64,000 nucleotides of DNA from Anisus vortex (lineage: Eukaryota > Mollusca > Gastropoda > Planorbidae), in contig OX421495.1 in NCBI GenBank assembly GCA_949126835.1, positions 29,425,171 through 29,489,170 of the forward strand, in the 5' to 3' direction. Of this stretch, positions 1 to 13,600 are shown piece by piece. Under the pieces are notes generated by a model. It did not search any database and was not told where the DNA came from. It saw nothing but the letters and a program-made list of their open reading frames with translations. Numbering within the stretch: position 1 is the stretch's first letter; every line of letters starts with the position of its first letter. The position numbers and the translations under genes were made by a program.

Positions 1-1936
1 TGGGCATGGCTTTAAGACTAAAGGATACAGGTCCTATTAGGCATAATAGAGCGATTGCAATGTGCGTGGCTTTAAGACTAAAGGATACAGGCCCTATTAG
101 GCCTAATAGAGCGATTGCAATAGGCGTGGCTTTAAGACTAAAGGATACAGGCCTTAGGCCCTATTAGGCCTAATAGAGCGATTGCGATAGGCGTGGCTTT
201 AAGACTAAAGGATATATTAGGCCTAATAGAGTGATTGCAATAGGCGTGGCTTTAAGACTAAAGGATATATTAGGCCTAATAGAGTGATTGCAATATGCGT
301 GGCTTTAAGACTAAAGGATATAGGCCCTATTAGGCCTAATAAAGCAATTGCAATATGCGTGGCTTTAAGACTAAAGGATACAGGCCCTATTAGGCCTAAT
401 AAAGCAATTGCGATAGGCGTGGCTTTAAGACTAAAGGATACAGGTCCTATTAGGCCTAATAGAGCGATTGCAATGGGCGTGGCTTTAAGACTAAAGGATA
501 CAGGCCCTATTAGGCCTAATAAAGCGATTGCAATGGGCATGGCTTTAAGACTAAATGATACAGGCCTTAGGCCCTATTAGGCCTAATAGAGCGATTGCGA
601 TAGGCGTGGCTTTAAGACTAAAGGATATAGGCCCTATTAGGCCTAATAGAGCGATTGCAATGGGCGTGGCTTTAAGACTAAAGGATACAGGCCCTATTAG
701 GCCTAATAGAGCGATTGCAATAGGCGTGGCGTTAAGACTAAAGGATACAGGCCCTATTAGGCCTAATCTAGCGATTGCAATAGGCGTGGCGTTAAGACTA
801 AAGGATACAGGCCCTATTAGGCCTAATAGAGCGATCGCAATAGGCGTGGCTTTAAGACTAAAGGATACAGGCCCTATTAGGCCTAATAGAGCGATTGCAA
901 TGGGCGTGGCTTTAAGACTAAAGGATACAGGCCCTAGGCCCTATTAGGCCTAATGGAGCGATTGCAATAGGCGTGGCCCTAAGACTAAAGGATACAGGCC
1001 CTATTAGGCCTAATGGAGCGATTGCAATGGGCGTGGCTTTAAGACTAAAGGATACAGGCCCTATTAGGCCTAATAGAGCGATTGCAATAGGCGTGGCTTT
1101 AAGACTAAAGGATACAGGCCCTATTAGGCCTAATGGAGTGATTGCAATGGGCGTGGCTTTAAGACTAAAGGATACAGGCCCTATTAGGCCTAATAGAGCG
1201 ATTGCAATAGGCATGGCTTTAAGACTAAAGGATACAGGCCCTATTAGGCCTAATAGAGCGATTGCAATAGGCGTGGCTTTAAGACTAAAGGATACAGGCC
1301 CTATTAGGCCTAATAGAGCGATTGCAATAGGCGTGGCTTAAAGACTAAAGGATACAGGCCCTATTAAGCCTAATAGAGCGATTGCAATAGGCATGGCTTT
1401 AAGACTAAAGGATACAGGCCCTAGGTCCTATTAGGCCTAATAGAGCGATTGCAATAGGCGTGGCTTTAAGACTAAAGGATACAGGCCCTATTAGGCCTAA
1501 AAGAGCGATTGCAATAGGCATGGCTTTATGACTACAGGATACAGGCCTTAGGCCCTATTAGGCCTAATAGAGCGATTGCAATATGCGTGGCTTTAAGACT
1601 AAAGGATACAGGCCCTATTAGGCCTAATAGAGCGATTGCAATAGGCGTGGCTTTAAGACTAAAGGATACAGGCCCTATTAGGCCTAATAGAGCGATTGCA
1701 ATGGGCGTGGCTTTAAGACTAAAGGATACAGGCCCTATTAGGCCTAATAGAGCAAATTGCAATGGGCGTGGCTTTAAGACTAAAGGATACAGGCCCTATT
1801 AGGCCTAATAGAGCGATTGCAGTAGGCGTGGCGTTAAGACTAAAGGATACAGGCCCTATATTATTAGGCCTAATGGAGCGATTGCAATAGGCGTGGCTTT
1901 AAGACTAAAGGATACAGGCCCTATTAGGCCTAATAG
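1..1936. repeat. 60-bp satellite array, cut by window start
   Basis: About 32 head-to-tail copies of a 60-bp unit containing the core TAGGCCTAATAGAGCGATTG and the segment GGCTTTAAGACTAAAGGATA. A few units carry a short extra GGCCTTA-type block (near 151, 567, 935, 1424 and 1545), which shifts register. Because 60 is a multiple of three and the unit lacks stops in some frames, long open frames appear on both strands; they repeat a 20-residue block and are not genes. The array starts before the window, so its full length is unknown. Confidence 0.97.
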
Positions 1937-1948
1937 ATTTTAAAGGGT

Positions 1949-2200
1949 GGGGCACGTTGGTCGAGCGTTAGCGCGTTCGACTGGCGATCCGAAGATTCTG
2001 GGTTCGAATCCTGGTGCAGGCTAGGATTTTTCCCCTGATCTGATGGGTACTTGACACTGGTTGGGGTTATGTAAAGGCGGCTGGGCATTGTGCTGGCCAC
2101 ACATCCCCTCGTATGCCGTGGCCACAGAAACTGGTGAAACGGGCTTCACCAGCCCGATGATCAGTTTGATCCGAAGGGTAGGCCTACTTTACTTCACATT
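1949..2200 (+). mobile_element. tRNA-derived SINE, copy 1
   Basis: The head looks like a tRNA: an A-box-like stretch near 1955-1970 and a B box GGTTCGAATCC near 2001-2012, then a non-tRNA body with GGCGGCTGGGCATTGTGCTG (2078-2097) and a segment around GTGGCCACAGAAAC. A diverged second copy lies at 54260-54520, which shows this is a dispersed element and not a tRNA gene. The body resembles the conserved central domains shared by many metazoan SINEs; I cannot name the family. It abuts the end of the 60-bp satellite. Confidence 0.8.
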
Positions 2201-2534
2201 TTAAAAGGCAAATAAATCCTATTTTTTTTCCCATTTATTATTTTATGGTAGCCTACTGGTCTTCATTTGGGTTACTATTTTTAGACCTTTGTCTAGTCTA
2301 GATTATAGAAAATATATTGCTGCGAAATGGAAAGCGAAGTCAATCTTTATCTTATATACTCATCAAGAATCAAGCCAACAAAACGAAAACATAATTTACG
2401 GTATATCCTACACGAGTTACGGCATTGCTTTAAGCGTTTATTTAATTTAGTCCCTTATTATCTGCTTGTGTCAGTTATTGTAATTTTTTTTTCGGGAATT
2501 TGTTTTTGTCTTGCTAAGACTATTTTGTAACTTT

Positions 2535-2720
2535 TTTTGATTGGCTGACTTGGGGACACGCGACTTACGTCAGAATAACCTCGCGTTCAGACAAGCTAAA
2601 AATAAACCAGGTCACGTGGTGGGTGAGGGAAAAAAGGGGGTGAGGGTTTGTTGATGGTTAGCGAGGCTGCGTGTCGGTTTCATTCAGTCTACGCGATCGT
2701 TCATTGAGCAGAAGACGATT
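2535..2720 (+). promoter_or_regulatory. Candidate promoter region upstream of the Rho GTPase
   Basis: Within 80 bp there is an inverted CCAAT box (ATTGGC, 2540-2545), a CRE-like TTACGTCA (2565-2572) and an E-box CACGTG (2613-2618), followed by a locally less AT-rich stretch. This is a promoter-like motif cluster about 2.2 kb upstream of the first coding ATG, so an untranslated first exon would be needed between them. A possible donor (ATATGTAAG) lies near 2840. This is inference only, since each motif is short and can occur by chance. Confidence 0.3.
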
Positions 2721-4849
2721 TCTCATTCTAGGGTGTGTTTTCTAGGAGGAACAAGCCTTTGTTGCTAAATTTTTGCTTAAAAAGGGAAAAATATTGCCAA
2801 GCGTTTTGAAGACTTACAACTAGAATATATTAAGGAAAAATATATGTAAGTTGACTATGTTATTATATAATATGATATATAAGTGATGTCACTACTAGTA
2901 TAAGTATACTTAACTATACTATAGACTATAGTAGGCCTATAGGCTATATCACCTTATATTAGGCCTACTTAATCTGACTTAGACATGTCACATATACATA
3001 GCCTATAGATTTTATGCTAAATTATATTATAGGCCTACTTGTAGCCTACTACTTAGCCTACTAGTACTAGTACTACAATTAGGCCTACAAATCATTCATT
3101 AGTTAGACTAATGCATGTAGTACGCCCACGAGAATAACATTGTTATACATGTTAGTAATTATACTTATACTGACAATGAGACTGAGTTCAATTCTAAAAT
3201 CCTAACAGTTTATTATAGGCTTATACTTAGGCTATAGTAGCGGGGTATAGCCATTTTTAGTATAGGCCTTTATTATAGTAGTAGCCTATATACAGTAGGC
3301 CTACTATACTTATACACTACGTCTACTGTCACTACACTAGGCGTATAGAATTTATTTTGAACCATGCAGTTTGTAATATCCACGAATCTTACCATGAATG
3401 ATTGTCAACATGAATGTAAATAATATTAAAATATCATTAAATATCATGTTAGACTATATAGAATATTTATAGGGCCTACTTTTAACAAACACTAGAGATG
3501 TTAGCCAAAAGTTACAGGCTAAGAAAGTGAGAAATAAGGGATATATTGTAATTGTGTTTGCTTTAACCGTTTAACCTTTACATTAACTTTAAGTCACAGG
3601 CCCCTTATTATTATGCTGGCTTTATCCAATGTAGAGCCAGTTCCAGTTCTAGGCCTACGTCCTTATCTTTAGTTGTATATTGCGCTGACACACGCGTTGA
3701 ATTTTAAAACACGGTAGGCCTAGATCTATACCTATGTAGTATGTAGGCCTATCCAATTATTTTAATCGTTCTGGTGTGTGCTTGTAAAATGTGCTGTTTT
3801 TTTCTTTCCATGAAATCATTGTGCGAGTGAGCACCCTTTGTTGAGTTAAAAGAAAAGTAAACCATTTCGTCAAAATAATACACGCAGACTTAGAGTCTAT
3901 ATTTATGGTTTGTGTAAAATATGTGTTTTGTTTCAATATTAGTTATTAGTGTGCATGTGCGAGTATCACTATATTTTTGTAAAAAAAGATGGGGGGGGGT
4001 AACGTCTGCTACATGGTCGACATGGGTCCTCATGGCCATGGAAAGGTCTACTATTAAGAGTGTGTCAATCCAATTTCTCATAATATTTTAAACATTACGG
4101 TACCTTCTTATTGTTTGACATGATAAATTTGATTAAAGACATTTCCTTTTGTCATTTCCTCTACCTTTTTTTTTGGTATAGCAGGATGTCATTATAACAC
4201 TATAAAAGTTTCTCTGTCACTGGTCTTTAACTATTTAGTTAGGCCTACTATATTTAGGCCTACTCTTTTAAATATATATGCTTACTGCCGAATTATCGTG
4301 CAGGAATAAAATATAAGCTTGGTTGGGGATATCTTTGCAAATTGTAATGGTTAGGCATAATGCATAATGCAGGCCCTATAATATAATTATAACTAATTAT
4401 AATTTAAAGGTTGGGGAATATTAATGGTTAATATATATTTAATATATCCATATATTTTTACGCGTGCATTAAGAAACTTTTGAATTTATTTCATTCATAC
4501 AATAGTTGTATAACTTGATTTTATTTTTATTGCACTAAATATGTATTTATTTCTCCTGTCTGGCACCTGTTTCAAACAAAGACCTAATTATAAACACTCG
4601 TGTATTTTAAACCATATGCGAATGTAAACACTTAATTTTGATACATATTTCACAGATACAAGTGTTTACAATTAAATATCTACACTACATAATAGTGCTG
4701 TGAAAAACTGAGATTCAAAAAAGCCAGTAAACGTTTTCTTCATTTCACACAAGGCTCGTGGAAAGAAGCTTCCTCATCAGTACCCACACTGTTGGTTTTA
4801 TAGACTCGTGTTCTACTGGCCCAGTGTGTGTGTGTGTGTAGCACCCGGG
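2721..4849. other. Non-coding stretch rich in TAGGCCTA palindromes
   Basis: No gene is visible. From about 2920 to 4265 the AGGCCTA(C/T) motif recurs roughly ten times in otherwise AT-rich DNA without any fixed period. Part of the stretch may be 5' UTR or an upstream intron of the Rho GTPase gene. Confidence 0.5.
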
Positions 4850-5030
4850 ATGACTGTGTGCAACAAACAAGATCGAGACATGGATTATAAATTTATCAAC
4901 GACAAAAAAAGCAACATAAAGTGTGTGGTTGTCGGGGACGCAATGGTGGGGAAGACTAGCCTGTCCAGGCGTCTGGCATGCCTTGGATTTGCTCAAGACT
5001 ATAACCCAACTACATTTGACAATTATGCAG
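4850..5030 (+). CDS. Rho-family small GTPase, coding exon 1
   Basis: This exon encodes the start of a Rho-family GTP-binding protein, a membrane-anchored molecular switch that controls actin and polarity. Two in-frame ATGs are possible: 4850 (216 residues in all) and 4880 (206 residues; G at -3 and +4, the better context). In the 206-residue numbering the P-loop is GDAMVGKT (19-26) and switch I is YNPTTFDNY (41-49) with the Mg-binding Thr44. The residue equivalent to Rac1/Ras Gly12 is Ala21, and Ala13 is Met22, which is unusual. With the other exons it encodes DTAGQ (66-70), the TQID base-recognition motif (124-127), a Rho-type insert (about 130-146) and a CAIL box. The overall pattern is closest to the RhoQ/RhoJ/Cdc42 group, but it is divergent and I assign no symbol. 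The exon ends in one overhanging base, joined by a GC-donor intron. Confidence 0.93.
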
Positions 5031-5095
5031 GCAAGTGAAGAGCTTCTTTTTTTTCTTTGGTTACTTGTACGCATCTTTCATTTTTTTTTTTAGGT

Positions 5096-5425
5096 TTGTT
5101 TAACATCACTGTATAGTTTAACATTATCGTATAGTTTAACATCACCGTATAGCTTAACATCACCGTATAGTATAGCTTAACATCACCGTATAGTTTAACC
5201 TCACCGTATAGCTTAACATCACCGTATAGTTTAACATCACCGTATAGCTTAACATCACCTTATAGTTTAACATCACCGTATAGTTTAACATCACCGTATA
5301 GTTTAACATCACCGTATAGCTTAACATCACCGTATAGCTTAACATCACCGTATAGCTTAACATCACCGTATAGTTTAACATCACCGTATAGCTTAACATC
5401 ACCGTATAGTTTAACAACAAGTTAT
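5096..5425. repeat. 18-bp tandem array
   Basis: About 18 copies of an 18-bp unit with the core TTTAACATCACCGTATAG, alternating between TAGTTTAAC and TAGCTTAAC forms. It starts within 70 bp of the GC splice donor of the Rho intron. Confidence 0.95.
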
Positions 5426-5631
5426 TTATGGTTTAACACCAACGTATATAGTTTAAAATAATTTGGGACCCTTGCAATCGTCAACCTAGATCAATATACA
5501 AAAGAGCATTTGTTAGCATCTTGAGATTTTTGTCTAGTCTTACTTTCCCCTCACTAATAAATTATTATTACCGACATGTCCACATGACTCACGTGTATTT
5601 TATCATCGTACTGTGCAGTTGAATTTCTGAG

Positions 5632-6468
5632 ATGATACTTGTAGAATATCACATCTTACTTTCATGGTACTTGTAGAATATCACATCTTACTTTCATGAT
5701 ACTTGAAGAATATCACATCTTACTTTCGTGATACTTGTAGAATATCACATCTTACTTTCATGATACTTGTAGAATATCACATCACATCTTACTTTCATGA
5801 TACTTGTAGATTATCAGATTTCTTACTTTCATGATACTTGTAGAATATCACATCTTACTTTCATGATACTTGTAGAATATCAAATCTTACTTTCATGATA
5901 CTTGTAGAATATCACATCTTACTTTCATGATACTTGTAGAATATCACATCTTACTTTCATGATAAGCTTACTTGTAGAATATCAAACCTTACTTTCATGA
6001 TACTTGTAGAATACCACATCTTACTTTCGTGATACTTGTAGAATATTACATCTTACTTTCATGATACTTGTAGAATATCACATCACATCTTACTTTCATG
6101 ATACTTGTAGAATATCACATCTTACTTTCATGATACTTGTAGAATATCACATCTTACTTTCATGATACTTGTAGAATATCAAATCTTACTTTCATGATAC
6201 TTGTAGAATATCACATCTTACTTTCATGATACTTGTAGAATATCACATCTTACTTTCATGATAAGCTTACTTGTAGAATATCAAATCTTACTTTCATGAT
6301 ACTTGTAAAATACCACATCTTACTTTCATTATACTTGTAGAAAATCAAATCTTACTTTCATGATACTTGTAGAATATCAAATCTTACTTTCACGATACTT
6401 GTAGAATATCACATCTTACTTTCATGATACTTGTAGAATATCAAATCTTACTTTCATGATGCTTGTAC
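5632..6468. repeat. 32-bp tandem array with ~300-bp higher-order period
   Basis: About 26 copies of a 32-bp unit with the core GATACTTGTAGAATATCACA and TCTTACTTTCAT. Rare variants recur about 300 bp apart: the AAGCTTACTTGTAG form at 5963 and 6262, and the doubled CACATCACATC at 5778 and 6079. Blocks of units were therefore duplicated together. Confidence 0.95.
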
Positions 6469-7509
6469 AATCTTCAACTTATTTCATTAATTCATCATCA
6501 TGAGGTGTCAAATTTATTATTTAATGAAGTAATATAATAATTTAAATTGGTTAAAAATGTCCCCTCCCAAATACGTTTTTTTTAAATATTTGCATTAGTA
6601 TATAGGTAAAGGTACTATTACTAATTGACATTTGTTTTTTAAGTCAATTATTTTAAATGTCAATCCACCTTTTTACGTCATCCCATTCTATAATAAACTT
6701 AGATGATGCTGTTAACGATTACGTCATGCTCTGTCATTAAACCGCTCACTTGTTCAGGCCATCAACGTAAGCAGTTTGGTTTTGGGTCTGGTTTGCATCA
6801 CAACACACAGTAGGTTTCAAACCAAAGCTGCTGCCAAAACAAATAAATGTGTAACTCGGGTGGTTGTAGTTAAGTCTAGGCGTTTGAATGAGAGTCAACG
6901 TTTGCAGAGAGATATGAGATTTATTAACGGAAGTAAAGCACTAAATAAATTTTAGTCCGTTGGCTATATTTTTTACGTCCTTAACCGTGTTAAAAAAGGT
7001 GACATCCTCGTGTAATTACACATAGACAGACACGACGAGAAAGACATTTGTTTACAAGATATTTTTAGGTGTTGAGGAAAAGCTCTAACTTTCATTGATT
7101 AGTTGATGACCTTTCTCCCCAATCTCTTGAAGACTTTTGTAACCCATTATTTTCCCACAAGCAAGTCCATGTATTAGCAAGCATTGATTGGTGCGCGAAT
7201 AGTTTGTTACTGGCTGTTGTTAAATTATTTAAGTCAATGTTAGTATTGGACTGCTTTCTCCAATTGTGTCAATTAATAAACTTTAATGTCATTAAATGTC
7301 ATTTTTTAAATAGTTAGATCTACCAGTATTTTAAGTACTAACAATAGAACGAAAAGAACGTTAAGTGCGGTGTTTAATGTAGTCAAATTGATGATGTTGC
7401 TCATTATGTTGTTCTTTGGTGGAACACATCGGAATAGTTTATCATTATCATATTTCTTTAGAATAAAATTCTTAACACGAGTTGGTAATCTAACATAGTG
7501 TCTGTTTCA
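6469..7509. other. Unique-looking intron sequence, no gene seen
   Basis: AT-rich, with no open frame resembling a known protein and no clear repeat. Confidence 0.5.
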
Positions 7510-7972
7510 ATTCGTTTGAGCTCCGAAACTGTTTTTAAAATATGATATTAAACAATATAATAAAATATGATATTAAACAATAGAATAAAATATGATATTA
7601 AACAATAAAATAAAATATGATATTAAACAATAGAATAAAATATGATATTAAACAATATAATAAAGTAAATTCCATAATTCGTTTGCGCCCCGAAACTGTT
7701 TTTAAAATATGATATAAAAACAATAGAATAAAATATGATATTAAACAATAGAATAAAATATGATATTAAACAATAGAATAAAATATGATATTAAACAAAG
7801 TAATAAAGTAAATTCAATAATTCGTTTGAGCTCCGAAACTGTTTTTAAAATATGATATTAAACAATAGAATAAAGTAAATTAAATAATTCGTTTGAGCTC
7901 CGAAACTGCTTTTAAAATATGATATTAAACAATAGAATAAAATATGATATTAAACAATAGAATAAAGTAAAC
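7510..7972. repeat. AT-rich 25-bp tandem array with interspersed spacer
   Basis: Copies of a 25-bp unit (core AAAATATGATATTAAACAAT) are broken up by a second recurring segment (TTCGTTTGAGCTCCGAAACT) at about 7511, 7678, 7822 and 7888. The array is thus a compound of two nested periods. Confidence 0.9.
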
Positions 7973-8722
7973 AGTTTCACTTTCTTACTGTTTTACATAG
8001 TCAAGATCTATAAATAGTTTCCAAAAGACTTATAATCAGCTATAAACACTCCTTTAGATTTTATTGGTGAATGTATCACGGAACAGCATAGGACCTTAGT
8101 GTATTTACAAACACAGCTTCAATGTGTCACACACATATAATACAGGGCTTGGTCTGTGTAGGCGTGGGCATCAGCTGATCGATGAGTATTGTTTTATCGA
8201 TTTGTCTCGGCCAGTGGCACGAGTCTGGTACCCAGTGACTTTAACACATGAAACAATAACAAGAAACACCATCACTTTACGATGTGCCGACTCGCGGAGG
8301 TGTTTCAAGTTAAATATAGAATAGAAAACAGTTGCAATCGTAGGCTACAATTTTAAATGTATGCGTAGTTAAAGTTATTATTGAAACGTTAGTTTGTTGT
8401 GTATAAAAGGGCCGTCATACATGACACATTTAAACATGTATATCACACATGGAATGTGTCATAGATTAACAATCCCTATTTCTCACTTCCTGTTTCTATA
8501 ATATTTCTCATGGCTAGTCTCGTGTTAGATATCAAGTTAGTTAATCCGTTTACACTGCGTCATATACAAATTCAAATAATTTTTAAAATGTTCATAAAAA
8601 ATGAATCTTAGTGTCGACCCTTGCTTCCATGCTGCAGGTCAAATTTCATGGTTTCAAGTAGATTTATTCATGTTCCAATCTTGTAGGCGTAATTAGATCT
8701 AAATGTCTAGACTCTAGAATAC
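7973..8722. other. Intron sequence, no gene seen
   Basis: A 66-codon open frame at 8124-8324 has no recognisable domain and no splice support. Nothing else stands out. Confidence 0.4.
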
Positions 8723-10506
8723 CATCTAGAATATTGTAAGTGTAATGGGGTGTCTGGACAGTCATCTAGAATATTGTAAGTGTAATGGGGTGTCTTGACA
8801 GTCATCTATAATATTGTAAGTGTAATGGGGTGTCTGGACAGTCATCTAGAATATTGTAAGTGTAATGTGGTGTCTTGACAGTCATCTAGAATATTGTAAG
8901 TGTAATGTGGTGTCTGGACAGTCATCTAGAATATTGTAAGTGTAATGTGGTGTCTTGACAGTCATCTAGAATATTGTAAGTGTAATGGGGTGTCTGGACA
9001 GTCATCTAGAATATTGTAAGTGTAATGTGGTGTCTTGACAGTCATCTAGAATATTGTAAGTGTAATGTGGTGTCTGGACAGTCATCTAGAATATTGTAAG
9101 TGTAATGTGGTGTCTTGACAGTCATCTAGAATATTGTAAGTGTAATGGGGTGTCTGGACAGTCATCTAGAATATTGTAAGTGTAATGTGGTGTCTTGACA
9201 GTCATCTAGAATATTGTAAGTGTAATGTGGTGTCTTGACAGTCATCTAGAATATTGTAAGTGTAATGGGGTGTCTGGACAGTCATCTAGAATATTGTAAG
9301 TGTAATGGGGTGTCTGGACAGTCATCTAGAATATTGTAAGTGTAATGTGGTGTCTTGACAGTCATCTAGAGTATTGTAAGTGTAATGGGGTGTCTGGACA
9401 GTCATCTAGAATATTGTAAGTGTAATGTGGTGTCTGGACAGTCATCTAGAATATTGTAAGTGTAATGGGGTGTCTGGACAGTCATCTAGAATATTGTAAG
9501 TGTAATGGGGTGTCTGGACAGTCATCTAGAATATTGTAAGTGTAATGGGGTGTCTGGACAGTCATCTAGAATATTGTAAGTGTAATGGGGTGTCTGGACA
9601 GTCACCTAGAATATTGTAAGTGTAATGGGGTGTCTTGACAGTCACCTATAATATTGTAAGTGTAATGGGGTGTCTGGACAGTCATCTAGAATATTGTAAG
9701 TGTAATGTGGTGTCTTGACAGTCATCTAGAATATTGTAAGTGTAATGTGGTGTCTGGACAGTCATCTAGAATATTGTAAGTGTAATGTGGTGTCTTGACA
9801 GTCATCTAGAATATTGTAAGTGTAATGGGGTGTCTGGACAGTCATCTAGAATATTGTAAGTGTAATGTGGTGTCTTGACAGTCATCTAGAATATTGTAAG
9901 TGTAATGTGGTGTCTGGACAGTCATCTAGAATATTGTAAGTGTAATGTGGTGTCTTGACAGTCATCTAGAATATTGTAAGTGTAATGGGGTGTCTGGACA
10001 GTCATCTAGAATATTGTAAGTGTAATGTGGTGTCTTGACAGTCATCTAGAATATTGTAAGTGTAATGTGGTGTCTTGACAGTCATCTAGAATATTGTAAG
10101 TGTAATGGGGTGTCTGGACAGTCATCTAGAATATTGTAAGTGTAATGGGGTGTCTGGACAGTCATCTAGAGTATTGTAAGTGTAATGGGGTGTCTGGACA
10201 GTCATCTAGAATATTGTAAGTGTAATGTGGTGTCTGGACAGTCATCTAGAATATTGTAAGTGTAATGGGGTGTCTGGACAGTCATCTAGAATATTGTAAG
10301 TGTAATGGGGTGTCTGGACAGTCATCTAGAATATTGTAAGTGTAATGTGGTGTCTGGACAGTCATCTAGAATATTGTAAGTGTAATGGGGTGTCTGGACA
10401 GTCACCTAGAATATTGTAAGTCTAATGGGGTGTCTTGACAGTCACCTAGAATATTGTAAGTGTAATGGGGTGTCTGGACAGTCATCTAGAATATTGTAAG
10501 TGTAAG
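8723..10506. repeat. 40-bp satellite with 800-bp higher-order period
   Basis: About 44 copies of a 40-bp unit (core CATCTAGAATATTGTAAGTG, then GGTGTCTGGACAGT). Units differ mainly at two sites (GGGG/GTGG and CTGG/CTTG). Rare variants recur exactly 800 bp apart: the GTATTG form at 9371 and 10171, and the CACCTA forms at 9604 and 10404. The array therefore contains a 20-unit block duplication. Confidence 0.97.
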
Positions 10507-10606
10507 GGGGTTTGCTTTGGTTCTTCGACATTTTAATTACAAAGAAACAAAAGTATATACAAAGAAACAAAAGTATATCCTTGAATTTTATTTTCTATAA
10601 TTAATG

Positions 10607-13600
10607 CTGATTGTTCTAATTTCTGGATTTTCCCTTATTCTGAACTCCTTGTATCTAAGATATATGGCGTAGAAACTACATGAATTTCTGAATTTTCCCT
10701 TATTCCGAACTCCTTATATCTAAGATATATGGCGTAGAAACTACATGAAAACTACATGTTTTAATGTCTGTTTTGTCCCTTATTCTGAATTTCTTATATC
10801 TAAGATATATGGCGTAGAAACTACATGAATTTCTGAATTTTCCCTTATTCTGAACTCCTTATATCTAAGATATATGGCGTAGAAACTACATGAAAACTAA
10901 ATGATGTAATTTCTGAATTTTCCCTTATTCTGAACTCCTGATATCTAAGATATCTGGCGTAGAAACTACATGAATTTCTGAATTTTCCCTTATTCTGAAC
11001 TCCTTATATCTAAGATATATGGCGTAGAAACTACATGAATTTCCCTTATTCTGAACTCGATATATCTAAGATGTATGACGTAGAAACTACATGAAAACTA
11101 CATGAATTTCTGAATTTTCCCTTATTCTGAACTCGATATATCTAAGATGTATGACGTAGAAACTACATGAAAACTACATGAATTTCTGAATTTTCCCTTA
11201 TTCTGAACTCCTTATATCTAAGATATATGGCGTAGAAACTACATGAATTTCCCTTATTCTGAACTCCTGATATCTAAGATATATGACGTAGAGTAGAAAC
11301 TACATGAATTTCCCTTATTCTGAACTCCTTATATCTAAGATGTATGACGTAGAGTAGAAACTACATGAATTTCCCTTATTCTGAACTCCTTATATCTAAG
11401 ATGTATGACGTAGAGTAGAAACTACATGAATTTCCCTTATTCTGAACTCCTTATATCTAAGATATATGACGTAGAGTAGAAACTACATGAATTTCCCTTA
11501 TTCTGAACTCCTTATATCTAAGATGTATGACGTAGAGTAGAAACTACATGAATTTCCCTTATTCTGAACTCCTTATATCTAAGATGTATGACGTAGAGTA
11601 GAAACTACATGAATTTCCCTTATTCTGAACTCCTTATATCTAAGATGTATGACGTAGAGTAGAAACTACATGAATTTCCCTTATTCTGAACTCCTTATAT
11701 CTAAGATGTATGACGTAGAGTAGAAACTACATGAATTTCCCTTATTCTGAACTCCTGATATCTAAAATATATGACGTAGAGTAGAAACTACATGAATTTC
11801 CCTTATTCTGAACTCCATATATCTAAGATATATGACGTAGAGTAGAAACTACATGAATTTCCCTTATTCTGAACTCCTTATATCTAAGATATATGACGTA
11901 GAGTAGAAACTACATGAATTTCCCTTATTCTGAACTCCATATATCTAAGATATATGACGTAGAGTAGAAACTACATGAATTTCCCTTATTCTGAACTCCA
12001 TATATCTAAGATATATGACGTAGAGTAGAAACTACATGAATTTCCCTTATTCTGAACTCCTTATATCTAAGATATATGACGTAGAGTAGAAACTACATGA
12101 ATTTCCCTTATTCTGAACTCCATATATCTAAGATGTATGACGTAGAGTAGAAACTACATGAATTTCCCTTATTCTGAACTCCTTATATCTAAGATGTATG
12201 ACGTAGAGTAGAAACTACATGAATTTCCCTTATTCTGAACTCCATATATCTAAGATATATGACGTAGAGTAGAAACTACATGAATTTCCCTTATTCTGAA
12301 CTCCTTATATCTAAGATATATGACGTAGAGTAGAAACTACATGAATTTCCCTTATTCTGAACTCCATATATCTAAGATGTATGACGTAGAGTAGAAACTA
12401 CATGAATTTCCCTTATTCTGAACTCCTTATATCTAAGATGTATGACGTAGAGTAGAAACTACATGAATTTCCCTTATTCTGAACTCCATATATCTAAGAT
12501 ATATGACGTAGAGTAGAAACTACATGAATTTCCCTTATTCTGAACTCCTTATATCTAAGATATATGACGTAGAGTAGAAACTACATGAATTTCCCTTATT
12601 CTGAACTCCATATATCTAAGATGTATGACGTAGAGTAGAAACTACATGAATTTCCCTTATTCTGAACTCCATATATCTAAGATGTATGACGTAGAGTAGA
12701 AACTACATGAATTTCCCTTATTCTGAACTCCATATATCTAAGATATATGACGTAGAGTAGAAACTACATGAATTTCCCTTATTCTGAACTCCATATATCT
12801 AAGATGTATGACGTAGAGTAGAAACTACATGAATTTCCCTTATTCTGAACTCCATATATCTAAGATATATGACGTAGAGTAGAAACTACATGAATTTCCC
12901 TTATTCTGAACTCCATATATCTAAGATGTATGACGTAGAGTAGAAACTACATGAATTTCCCTTATTCTGAACTCCTTATATCTAAGATATATGACGTAGA
13001 GTAGAAACTACATGAATTTCCCTTATTCTGAACTCCATATATCTAAGATGTATGACGTAGAGTAGAAACTACATAAATTTCCCTTATTCTGAACTCCTGA
13101 TATCTAAGATATATGACGTAGAGTAGAAACTACATGAATTTCCCTTATTCTGAACTCCTTATATCTAAGATGTATGACGTAGAGTAGAAACTACATGAAT
13201 TTCCCTTATTCTGAACTCCATATATCTAAGATGTATGACGTAGAGTAGAAACTACATGAATTTCCCTTATTCTGAACTCCTTATATCTAAGATGTATGAC
13301 GTAGAGTAGAAACTACATGAATTTCCCTTATTCTGAACTCCATATATCTAAGATGTATGACGTAGAGTAGAAACTACATGAATTTCCCTTATTCTGAACT
13401 CCTGATATCTAAGATATATGACGTAGAGTAGAAACTACATGAATTTCCCTTATTCTGAACTCCTTATATCTAAGATATATGACGTAGAGTAGAAACTACA
13501 TGAATTTCCCTTATTCTGAACTCCTTATATCTAAGATGTATGACGTAGAGTAGAAACTACATGAATTTCCCTTATTCTGAACTCCTTATATCTAAGATAT

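Noticed and set aside
1..1936. Long open frames on both strands of the 60-bp array
   Set aside because: They translate a 20-residue block over and over in register with a 60-bp DNA repeat, exist on both strands, and have no splice or start signals.
1949..2025. A tRNA gene
   Set aside because: A diverged copy with the same non-tRNA body exists at 54260, the A box is degenerate, and the sequence runs on into a SINE body.
5035..5036. GT donor four bases after the proposed GC donor
   Set aside because: It leaves two overhanging bases, and joined to exon 2 the frame reaches a stop within seven codons.
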